From assembly GCA_012269805.1 (NCBI GenBank), contig JAAXJP010000190.1:1-11521 (forward strand): a DNA stretch of 11,521 nucleotides, written 5' to 3'. The first letter of the stretch is position 1. Each line of letters begins with the position of its first letter. Positions 1 through 5,806 of the stretch are shown here, piece after piece. A program made the translations under genes and the position numbers. The notes beneath the pieces were generated by a model that saw only the letters and a list, made by a program, of their open reading frames with translations, had not been told where the DNA came from and did no database searches. Origin of the DNA: Rubrivirga sp. (GTDB taxonomy: Bacteria > Bacteroidota > Rhodothermia > Rhodothermales > Rubricoccaceae).

Positions 1-10
1 CCCCGCGGAC

Positions 11-286
11 ATGGCAGACGACACGACCCTCGACCCCGCCGACCCCGCGCTCCGCCAACGGATCGAGGAGACGCTGGACGCCATCCGGCCCTACCTCATG
101 GCCGACGGCGGCAGCGTACGTCTCCGGGACGTGACCGACGACATGGTCGTCGAGCTCGAGCTCCTCGGCGCCTGCGGCACGTGCCCCATGAGCATGATGA
201 CGCTCCGGGCCGGCATCGAGCAGGCCATCCGGCGCGCGGTCCCCGAGATCACGCGCGTCGAGGCCGTCGCCCCGGCCGCCGCCTAG
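11..286 (+). CDS. NifU C-terminal-domain (Nfu-type) Fe-S scaffold protein
   Basis: This 91-residue protein is a stand-alone Nfu domain, the module that holds a transient Fe-S cluster and passes it to target apoproteins in the cytosol. The signature is clear: an amphipathic helix around residues 13-29, the RPYLMADGG segment at 26-34, and the cluster-ligating pair C55-x2-C58 within GACGTCPMS. It lacks the N-terminal NifU scaffold and the degenerate A-type domain of NfuA, so it matches the short form common in Bacteroidota and Firmicutes. The ATG at 11 gives the usual length for this form. Because the window begins only 10 bases upstream, an earlier start and the promoter cannot be judged. The downstream AP2-like gene lies 99 bp away on the same strand; co-transcription is possible but not shown. 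Confidence 0.9.
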   Translation: MADDTTLDPADPALRQRIEETLDAIRPYLMADGGSVRLRDVTDDMVVELELLGACGTCPMSMMTLRAGIEQAIRRAVPEITRVEAVAPAAA

Positions 287-385
287 CCCGCCTCGGCGCC
301 GCCCTGGGGCGGACCGACCCGGGCCCGTCCGCTAACCCCCGGCTGCCGCCCGGCGGCCGATCCCGCGTCGACTCACCCCGACCCG

Positions 386-1084
386 ATGGCCCTTGAGACT
401 GCGGGCGCTGCCGACGAGCGCCAGCCGGAACCGCGCCGGCTCCACCACATCACGCGGATCGACATCGAGCCCTCCGAGGCGCACCCACGCCGCCACCCCA
501 CGCACGGGTGGCAGGTCCGCGCCCGGCGCGACGGGAAGCGCCTCTCGAAGTTCTTCGCCGACGCCAAGCACGACGGCCGGGACGGCGCGCTCGGCGAGGC
601 GATCGAGTACCGCGACCGCTTGCTCGCGTCGCTCCCAGACGAACCCCAGAAGCCGCGGAAGGCCTGGAGCAACACGGGCGTCGTGGGCCTCTCGGTGAGG
701 GAGAAGGACGAGGGCCCCAAACCGAAGCTCTACGTCCAGCTCAACTGGGTCAACGCGGAGGGCAAGCGGAAGGCCGGGTCGTACTCGGTCGAGAAGTGGG
801 GCCTCCGGCGCGCGCTCTGGAACGGGTGCCTCAAGCTGTACCGGGAGCGCCAGGCGGCGGGCTACCCGGTCGAGGAGCCGCACGTCATGTTCGCCCGGGC
901 GCAGGAGCCGTTCCAGGACCAGATCGCGGCGGAGATCCGCGCGGAGCAGGCCGCCGAGCGCGCCGAGGCGGAGCCAGCCGCGGCGCCCACTTCGTCCGTG
1001 GCGCCCCGGTTCGAGAGCCGCGAGGCGGCGCTCGCCCACGAGGAGGCCACGGTGCGCCGGCTCGAGGACGCGCTCTTCAGCTAG
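386..1084 (+). CDS. Protein with two AP2-like DNA-binding domains
   Basis: This 232-residue cytosolic protein appears to hold two AP2/ERF-like modules. Module one spans about residues 22-84: ITRIDI, then THGWQVRARRDGKR (39-52), KFFADAKHDG (55-64) and a helix with EAIEYRDRLLASL. Module two spans about 96-161: NTGVVGLSV (96-104), KLYVQLNW, EGKRKAGSYSVEKWG (125-139) and a helix with a terminal YRERQ. Each fits the AP2 plan of three strands with a Gly-Lys-Arg turn, an aromatic 'F/YxxxKxG' step and one long helix. Bacterial AP2 domains are known from homing endonucleases and from stand-alone proteins of this double type; their targets are mostly unknown. No nuclease motif (HNH) is visible. The tail (about 170-232) is Glu/Ala-rich and probably helical. 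No TA-containing promoter box sits 24-31 nt upstream, unlike other first genes here. A sequence-specific DNA-binding role is inferred from the fold only. Confidence 0.72.
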   Translation: MALETAGAADERQPEPRRLHHITRIDIEPSEAHPRRHPTHGWQVRARRDGKRLSKFFADAKHDGRDGALGEAIEYRDRLLASLPDEPQKPRKAWSNTGVVGLSVREKDEGPKPKLYVQLNWVNAEGKRKAGSYSVEKWGLRRALWNGCLKLYRERQAAGYPVEEPHVMFARAQEPFQDQIAAEIRAEQAAERAEAEPAAAPTSSVAPRFESREAALAHEEATVRRLEDALFS

Positions 1085-1129
1085 CCTCGCCTCGGCGCCG
1101 CGCCCGAGGGGCGGAGGCGGGCCACGAAA

Positions 1130-1162
1130 AAGGGCCGCCCCGAATCGATCGGGGCGGCCCTT
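1130..1162 (-). terminator. Strong hairpin, terminator of the FKBP gene
   Basis: A perfect 14-bp stem (1130-1143 with 1149-1162) closes a 5-nt loop. On the minus strand it starts 25 nt after the FKBP stop and runs into a T tract (complement of the A run at 1127-1131), the classic intrinsic terminator layout. On the plus strand it is followed only by TTCCTC, so it would end the AP2-like transcript less efficiently. It lies in the gap between two convergent genes and probably serves both. Confidence 0.85.
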
Positions 1163-1186
1163 CCTCTCGGAGGGCGCGGCGTCGCG

Positions 1187-2134
1187 CTAGCGCTGCGGCT
1201 GCGGCGGGAGCGCCGGCTGGCCGCCCGGGCCGAACGCGCCCGGCGGGGGCGTCATGTTGAGGACCTCGACGAGCGTGAGCTCGAACTGGAGCGCCGTGTT
1301 CGGCGGGATGCCGCCCTGGCCGCCGCGGCCCGGCTGGCCGAGGATGCCGTAGGCCTGCGACGGCGGGAGGTAGACGGTCCGCGTCTCGCCCTCCTGCATG
1401 TCGAGGAGCGCGTCGCGGAAGCCCGGCACGACCTGCCCGACGGCGAACACGGCCGGCTCCTCGCCGGACTCGTCGAACACCTCGCCGTTGGCGAACTGGC
1501 CGCGGTAGCGGACCGCCACGCGGTCGCCGGACGACGGGCTCGCGCCCTCGCCCTCCTCCTCGACCGTGTACAGCACGCCGGTGTCGCCGAGCTCCTGGAC
1601 GCCCTCGCGCGCGGCGACGGCCGTCAGGAAGGAGTCGGCGGAGACCGCGTTGGCCTGGATCTCGTCGAGCCGGCGGCGGGCCTGGTCGTCGGTCCGGGCC
1701 TGCGCGCGGAGCTGGCGGATCGCCATGGAGTCCTCCACGACGGCCTGGGCGGCCTGGAACTGCTCGGCCGTGATCCGCGCCGTGTCGCCGGCGAGGCCGG
1801 AGCGGACGCCGGCCAGGAACAGGTCGCGGTCGAGCGTGCCGAGCGTGTCCTGCGCCAGCTGGAGCCCGTACTGGAGCCCGAGCGCGTAGGCGATCTCGAC
1901 CGAGTCGCCGCGGAGCCCGGCGTTGAACCCGTCGACGAACCGGTCGAAGCTGAACGACGAGTCCTGGGCGAGGAACTGCTGCGACGACTGGAAGCCGACG
2001 TTGTACGAGACCTGCTCGAACGGCGTGCCGGTGGCGATGTCGTCGAGGTCGGCCGAGCCGGAGGCGCCGGAGCCGGCGCCTTCGCAGCCGGCGAAGGCCA
2101 GCACGGCGGCGAGCGGGAGGATGCGGAGGGTCAT
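1187..2134 (-). CDS. FKBP-type peptidyl-prolyl cis-trans isomerase, lipoprotein
   Basis: This 315-residue exported lipoprotein isomerises Xaa-Pro bonds and probably helps fold proteins in the periplasm or at the outer membrane. The signal peptide ends in a lipobox, FAGC, with C17 as the lipidated residue. Residues 40-145 form an FKBP_N-like helical region, which looks like a tandem duplication (42-78 and 81-118, each ending in GL-x-GD). A charged linker helix follows. The catalytic FKBP domain spans about 202-291. Pocket residues Y210, F220, D221, F230, V235-V236, Y262 and F284 are all present, and F239 stands where FKBP12 has Trp. The last 24 residues are a Pro/Gly-rich tail. The gene is divergent from metG and has its own promoter-like box and terminator. 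The family call is firm; the substrate is unknown. Confidence 0.93.
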   Translation of the reverse strand: MTLRILPLAAVLAFAGCEGAGSGASGSADLDDIATGTPFEQVSYNVGFQSSQQFLAQDSSFSFDRFVDGFNAGLRGDSVEIAYALGLQYGLQLAQDTLGTLDRDLFLAGVRSGLAGDTARITAEQFQAAQAVVEDSMAIRQLRAQARTDDQARRRLDEIQANAVSADSFLTAVAAREGVQELGDTGVLYTVEEEGEGASPSSGDRVAVRYRGQFANGEVFDESGEEPAVFAVGQVVPGFRDALLDMQEGETRTVYLPPSQAYGILGQPGRGGQGGIPPNTALQFELTLVEVLNMTPPPGAFGPGGQPALPPQPQR

Positions 2135-2157
2135 GGGGAGATGCCGTAGGGGAACGG

Positions 2158-2165
2158 CGAAGCTA
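2158..2165 (-). promoter_or_regulatory. Promoter box (TAGCTTCG) of the FKBP gene
   Basis: On the minus strand TAGCTTCG begins 31 nt upstream of the FKBP ATG. It resembles the Bacteroidota -7 element (TAnnTTTG) and matches the TAGSTTSG form found before metG, the M1 peptidase and dprA in this window. No clear TTTG -33 element is visible. Confidence 0.5.
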
Positions 2166-2210
2166 CCGGGGCCTCTTCTGCATCGCTGTGACGCTTCCGG
2201 GAATGCTCCG

Positions 2211-2258
2211 CCGGGCCCACCCCGACGCGCTCGGCCTCGGCGCCCCCCGGGCCCACCC
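2211..2258. repeat. 12-nt direct repeat between the FKBP gene and metG
   Basis: CCGGGCCCACCC occurs at 2211-2222 and again at 2247-2258, a 36-bp period, inside the 198-bp divergent intergenic region. The core GGGCCC is itself palindromic, and the flanks (CTCGGCCTCGGCG, GAGGCGGGG) resemble the GC-rich element found after several stop codons here. It could be a regulator site or another copy of that element. Confidence 0.4.
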
Positions 2259-2305
2259 GAGGCGGGGAGGGCGGGGCCTCACGGCACCTTCGCGGCCGGC
2301 GCGGG

Positions 2306-2313
2306 TAGCTTGG
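2306..2313 (+). promoter_or_regulatory. Promoter box (TAGCTTGG) of metG
   Basis: TAGCTTGG starts 27 nt upstream of the metG ATG and matches the TAGSTTSG boxes seen before other genes in this window. It implies a short 5' leader of about 15 nt. No TTTG-like upstream element is evident. Confidence 0.5.
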
Positions 2314-2332
2314 CCGGCCCCTCCGCGCCGCC

Positions 2333-4480
2333 ATGTCCGACCGCCCGCTCCGGAGCGCCCCGCTCCTCGTTACGTCCGCGCTCCCGTACGCCAACGGGCC
2401 GCTCCACCTCGGCCACCTCGCAGGGGCCTACCTCCCGGCCGACCTGTTCGTCCGCTACCAGCGGCTCGCCGGGCGCGACGTCGTGTGGGTCTGCGGGTCC
2501 GACGAGCACGGGGCGGCCATCGAGATCCGGGCGCGCCGCGAGGGCGTCTCGCCGCAGTCCATCGTCGACCGGTACCACGCCGAGCTCGCGGCGGCCTTCG
2601 AGGGCTTCGGCATCGCCTTCGACGTCTACGGCCGGACGACCTCCGACACGCACCGCCAGACGAGCCAGGACCTCTTTCGCTCCATCGAGGCCGCCCACGG
2701 GTTCGTCCGCAAGACGACGACGCAGCTCTACGACCCCGAGGCGGGGCTCTTCCTCGCCGACCGGTTCGTCCAGGGCACGTGCCCGGTCTGCGGCTACGAC
2801 TCCGCCTACGGCGACCAGTGCGAGAACTGCGGGTCGACGCTCTCGCCCGACGACCTCGTCGACCCGAGGAGCACGCTCTCCGGAGCCACGCCCGAGCGCC
2901 GCGAGACGACGCACTGGTACCTCCCGCTCGGCGACCTCCAGCCGCAGCTGGAGGGGTGGATCGGCACGAAGACGGACTGGAAGCCGAACGTGCTCGGCCA
3001 GGTCCGGAGCTGGTTCCAGGCCGGCCTCGAGGACCGCTCGATGACGCGCGACCTCGACTGGGGGGTGCCCGTCCCCAGCGACGTGGAGGGGGAGACGGAG
3101 GGGAAGGTCCTCTACGTCTGGTTCGACGCGCCGATCGGCTACCTCTCGGTCACCAAGGAGTGGGCGCAGGCGCAGGGCGACGAGGACCTCTGGCGGCGCT
3201 ACTGGCAGGTCCATGAGGACGGGACCGAGCCCGACCTCGTCCACTTTATCGGGAAGGACAACATCGTCTTCCACTGCCTCACGTTCCCGGCCATCCTCAT
3301 GACGGCGAACGCCGCGCAGCCGTCGCTCCCGCAGTTCGTCCTCCCGGCGCAGGTGCCGGCCAACGAGTTCTTGAACCTGGAGGGCCAAAAGCTCTCGACC
3401 TCGCGCGGATGGGCCGTCTGGGCTCACGAAGCGCTCGAGGCCTTCGACGCCGACCTCCTCCGCTACGCCCTCGCCGTCGGCCTCCCGGAGACGAAGGACG
3501 CCGACTTCACGTGGGCCGACTTCCAGAACCGCGTCAACGGCGAGCTGGCGGACGTCGTCGGCAACTTCGCGAACCGCGCGCTGACGTTCGCGGCCCGTTA
3601 CTGCGACGGCGAGGTCCCCCGCCTCGACGCGCCGACGGACAAGGACGCGGCCATGCTCGACGCCCTCGCGGCGGCGCCCGGCCAGGTCGCCGCGGCCTAC
3701 GAGGCGTACCGGCTCCGCGAGGCCGTCGCGCTCACCGTCGACCTCGCCCGCAAGGGGAACCAGTACCTCCAGGAGACCGAGCCGTGGAAGACGCGGAATT
3801 CGGACGAGCGCGCGATGCGCAATTCGGTCCACGTCGCGCTCCAGGTCACGGCCGGGCTGTCGATCCTGCTCGAGCCGGTCGTGCCCGGCGTCGCGTCGCG
3901 GCTCCGCGAGATGCTCGCGCTCGGCGCGGTCCGCTCGTCCACCGAGGCGGGCACGGACGGGCTCGGGTGGGGCGACGTCGGGCCGGAGCTCCTCGACGCG
4001 GGTCACGCCCTCGGCGAGCCAGGCATCCTCGTCCGGAAGGTCGAGGACGAGGAGGTCGAGGCGCAGCTCCAGCAACTGAAAGACCGCGCCGCCGCGGCCG
4101 ACGCCGCGAAGGCCGCCGACCCCGACTCAGAGCCGGAGGTGCCTTACGCCGCCCTCGGCGACGAGATAACGTTCGATCAGTTCACGCCGCTCGACTTCCG
4201 CGTCGGCGAGATCGTCGCGGCCGACCTCCACCCGAACGCCGACAAGCTCCTCCGCTTCGACGTGGACCTCGGCTTCGAGACGCGCCAGATCCTGTCGGGC
4301 GTCCGGGAGTTTTTCGCGCCCGAGGACCTGCTCGGCAAGCGGGTCGTCGTCGTGGCGAACCTCGCGCCGCGGGCGATCCGCGGGCTCGAGAGCAACGGGA
4401 TGATCCTGTTCGCCGAGGACCGCGACGGGACGCTCCGGCCGGTCGAGGCCCAGGGCGAGCCCGGCGCCGTCGTCCGCTGA
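2333..4480 (+). CDS. metG: Methionyl-tRNA synthetase
   Basis: The 715-residue enzyme attaches methionine to elongator and initiator tRNA-Met in the cytosol. The Rossmann catalytic core opens with the class I signature HLGH at 25-28. The connective domain carries a four-cysteine zinc knuckle (C150, C153, C163, C166). The KMSKS loop reads KLSTS at 353-357, followed by RGWAVW; this variant is usual in Bacteroidota and archaeal-type MetRS. An alpha-helical anticodon-binding domain starts near residue 400 (FANRALTFAARY). A Lys/Glu/Ala-rich linker (about 565-605) leads to a fused Trbp111/EMAP-type tRNA-binding OB domain at about 612-715 (DFRVGEI, HPNADKL, SNGMIL). All expected elements are present and the length is normal. 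The ATG at 2333 sits 27 nt below a promoter-like box and starts directly before the canonical N-terminus. Confidence 0.98.
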   Translation: MSDRPLRSAPLLVTSALPYANGPLHLGHLAGAYLPADLFVRYQRLAGRDVVWVCGSDEHGAAIEIRARREGVSPQSIVDRYHAELAAAFEGFGIAFDVYGRTTSDTHRQTSQDLFRSIEAAHGFVRKTTTQLYDPEAGLFLADRFVQGTCPVCGYDSAYGDQCENCGSTLSPDDLVDPRSTLSGATPERRETTHWYLPLGDLQPQLEGWIGTKTDWKPNVLGQVRSWFQAGLEDRSMTRDLDWGVPVPSDVEGETEGKVLYVWFDAPIGYLSVTKEWAQAQGDEDLWRRYWQVHEDGTEPDLVHFIGKDNIVFHCLTFPAILMTANAAQPSLPQFVLPAQVPANEFLNLEGQKLSTSRGWAVWAHEALEAFDADLLRYALAVGLPETKDADFTWADFQNRVNGELADVVGNFANRALTFAARYCDGEVPRLDAPTDKDAAMLDALAAAPGQVAAAYEAYRLREAVALTVDLARKGNQYLQETEPWKTRNSDERAMRNSVHVALQVTAGLSILLEPVVPGVASRLREMLALGAVRSSTEAGTDGLGWGDVGPELLDAGHALGEPGILVRKVEDEEVEAQLQQLKDRAAAADAAKAADPDSEPEVPYAALGDEITFDQFTPLDFRVGEIVAADLHPNADKLLRFDVDLGFETRQILSGVREFFAPEDLLGKRVVVVANLAPRAIRGLESNGMILFAEDRDGTLRPVEAQGEPGAVVR

Positions 4481-4483
4481 CCG

Positions 4484-4509
4484 GGCCCGCCTCGGCGTCG
4501 AGGCGGGCC
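4484..4509. terminator. 11-bp GC hairpin between convergent metG and lipoprotein genes
   Basis: A perfect inverted repeat (4484-4494 with 4499-4509, loop of 4 nt) fills the 41-nt gap between the metG stop and the stop of the minus-strand lipoprotein gene. It has no T tract on either side, so it is a non-canonical terminator candidate or an mRNA 3'-end stabiliser usable in both directions. Its sequence belongs to the recurring CGCCTCGGCG element. Confidence 0.6.
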
Positions 4510-4521
4510 ACGCGGGCGCGG

Positions 4522-5025
4522 CTAGAACGTCACGTCGAACGTGCCACCCGAGACGGCGACGACGTCGCCGGCCCCATTCCTCGCCGAGAACGAGAACGAC
4601 CCCCGGACCCGCGTCGCGGACGATTCGGAGGGCTCGGCCCCCTCGGCGAGCGTGAGCGTCCCGTCCGTGGCGACGTAGACCTCCTCGGCCTGGTCGTTCG
4701 AGTCGGCCGTGCGACGCGCGAAGGTGGCGGTCGCGCCCGAGGCCCCGATCTCGTAGCTCGCGAGGTCGGTCGAGGGGAACGTGAGGGTCAGGACCTCTTG
4801 GTCGTCGTCGGAGACCACGTTGTCCGCTCCGGCGATGACGAGAGCCCCAGCCTCGACCCGAGCGGCGACGCACGCTGTGGAGAAGGCGTCGCCAGAGACC
4901 GACGCGCGGACGGATCCGACGTCGGCGTAGCCGCTGGCCCGGCAGGCCGTCTCGTCGGCCGCGTCGGAGAGCGCGTCGCAGCCGGCGACGGGGAGGAGCA
5001 GGGCGAGGGCGAGGAGGGTGCGCAT
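4522..5025 (-). CDS. Small lipoprotein, DUF6252-like, paralogue of the next gene
   Basis: This 167-residue secreted lipoprotein has no assigned function. The start at 5025 places a short signal peptide directly before the lipobox VAGC, with C16 lipidated; the frame remains open upstream, but that part has biased, shadow-like composition and would bury the signal. The mature part is a small beta-rich domain: C28, GSVRASVSGDAFSTAC with C52, a strand-rich middle (EVLTLTFP, ASYEIGASG), and a C-terminal GSFSFSARNGAGD segment followed by GGTFDV. This pattern resembles the DUF6252-type lipoproteins of Bacteroidota; that link is by recall of the family's look. C28 and C52 have the same spacing as in the neighbour at 5254-5733, suggesting a disulfide. 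A promoter-like box lies 28 nt upstream, so it is probably transcribed on its own. Confidence 0.78.
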   Translation of the reverse strand: MRTLLALALLLPVAGCDALSDAADETACRASGYADVGSVRASVSGDAFSTACVAARVEAGALVIAGADNVVSDDDQEVLTLTFPSTDLASYEIGASGATATFARRTADSNDQAEEVYVATDGTLTLAEGAEPSESSATRVRGSFSFSARNGAGDVVAVSGGTFDVTF

Positions 5026-5045
5026 GGAGAGGTGGGAAAGGAGGC

Positions 5046-5053
5046 CTAGTCTA
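5046..5053 (-). promoter_or_regulatory. Promoter box (TAGACTAG) of the first small lipoprotein
   Basis: On the minus strand TAGACTAG begins 28 nt upstream of the lipoprotein ATG and keeps the TAnnnT skeleton at the same distance as other genes here. It lies within a short palindrome, CCTAGTCTAGG (5045-5055), which could alternatively be an operator half-site pair. Confidence 0.4.
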
Positions 5054-5132
5054 GGGGCATGTGCGGTCCTCGTCGATGGGTCCGCTCCTCTTTGCCCCAG
5101 CGGGTCTGCCGCCTTGTCGCCCGCCGACGACG

Positions 5133-5250
5133 CTACCCTCCCACGTCCTCCCAACCGGCCGCGGTGCCGACGGCGTCGAGGAGGTGGAGGGCGGCGCGCA
5201 TGGCGGTCGGGCGGACCACCGCGGCGAGCTCGCGGATGCGGCCGCGGTGC
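5133..5250 (-). pseudogene. Possible coding remnant or very small gene
   Basis: In one minus-strand frame this stretch reads as a plausible protein end: GRIRELAAVV, RPTAMRAALHLL, DAVGTAAGWEDVGG, stop at 5133. The other two minus-strand frames show the Ser/Pro/Ala-rich and Arg/Pro/Gly-rich composition that shadows real genes in this DNA, which argues that this frame is or was translated. Possible starts are GTG at 5219 (28 residues) or ATG at 5201 (22 residues). Coding-like composition extends upstream of both, to the end of the adjacent lipoprotein gene, so a truncated 3' remnant is as likely as a real small gene. I do not recognise a family. Confidence 0.25.
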
Positions 5251-5253
5251 CCG

Positions 5254-5733
5254 CTACCGGCCGATGCGGAAGCGACCCTCTCGCAGCCGAGCCGGGTCTC
5301 CGCCCTCGTTCCGGACGACGAACTCGAACGACCCGCGGATCTCCGCGTCGGTCACCGACTCGACCTCGACCGTGCCCGATGACGCGTAGAAGTAGCGGTC
5401 GCCCCGGTCGCCCCGGGAGTAGGCGTACTCCCCGCTGGCCGCCGACGACTCCATGTCCCACCTCCCGACCCCGGCCGGGATCTCGACCGTCACCAGCTGG
5501 CGGTCGTCGCGGGGGTCGAGCCTGTCGGTGGCTGTGACCCGGAGGACCTCCGGGCTCCCGTCGACGCGGAGGCACTGGGACGTGAACGGATCGTTTCCGA
5601 CCTGGGCCGTAACGGTCCCGGAGGCGGGCCACCCCAGCAAGTCGCAGGAGAGGGCGTCGTCCTCCAGGCTGACCCGGTCGCAGCCGGCCGTCGTCAGGAC
5701 GAGCAGGAGGGCGAGGGGACGGGGACCAGACAT
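5254..5733 (-). CDS. Small lipoprotein, DUF6252-like, paralogue of the previous gene
   Basis: This 159-residue secreted lipoprotein of unknown function has a signal peptide with lipobox TAGC (C18). The mature domain matches the neighbour at 4522-5025: C30 and C54 with identical spacing to the lipid cysteine and to each other, GTVTAQVGNDPF, a strand-rich centre (QLVTVEIP), YFYASSGTVEVESVTDAEI, then GSFEFVVRNEGGD near the end. The C-terminus diverges (RLREGRFRIGR). The start at 5733 was chosen because it puts the signal peptide at the N-terminus and lies 26 nt below a TAnnnT box; the longer frame upstream would overlap the divergent M1 gene. The two lipoproteins look like an old tandem duplication, separated by 228 bp that contain the possible coding remnant. 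Confidence 0.75.
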   Translation of the reverse strand: MSGPRPLALLLVLTTAGCDRVSLEDDALSCDLLGWPASGTVTAQVGNDPFTSQCLRVDGSPEVLRVTATDRLDPRDDRQLVTVEIPAGVGRWDMESSAASGEYAYSRGDRGDRYFYASSGTVEVESVTDAEIRGSFEFVVRNEGGDPARLREGRFRIGR

Positions 5734-5751
5734 CGCGGGGCAGGACGGACG

Positions 5752-5759
5752 GGACGATA
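5752..5759 (-). promoter_or_regulatory. Promoter box (TATCGTCC) of the second small lipoprotein
   Basis: On the minus strand TATCGTCC starts 26 nt upstream of the ATG at 5733. It retains TAnnnT but not the GSTTSG part, so it is a weaker match. It lies 18 bp from the divergent box of the M1 gene, so both promoters share one compact region of 73 bp. Confidence 0.35.
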
Positions 5760-5777
5760 CGGTGGGGGCGCCGGCGG

Positions 5778-5785
5778 TAGGTTCT
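5778..5785 (+). promoter_or_regulatory. Promoter box (TAGGTTCT) of the M1 peptidase operon
   Basis: TAGGTTCT begins 29 nt upstream of the ATG at 5807 and matches the TAGSTTSG form except at the last base. It supports 5807 as the start over the longer open frame that begins far upstream inside the divergent lipoprotein gene. Confidence 0.5.
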
Positions 5786-5806
5786 GCAGACCCGTTTCTG
5801 CTCTCC

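Noticed and set aside
2279..4075. Roughly 600-codon open frame antisense to metG
   Set aside because: Biased Arg/Glu/Val/Leu shadow translation opposite a certain gene; no signal, motif or promoter box.
5453..5806. N-terminal extension of the M1 peptidase
   Set aside because: It overlaps the divergent lipoprotein gene, buries the signal peptide and precedes the promoter-like box.
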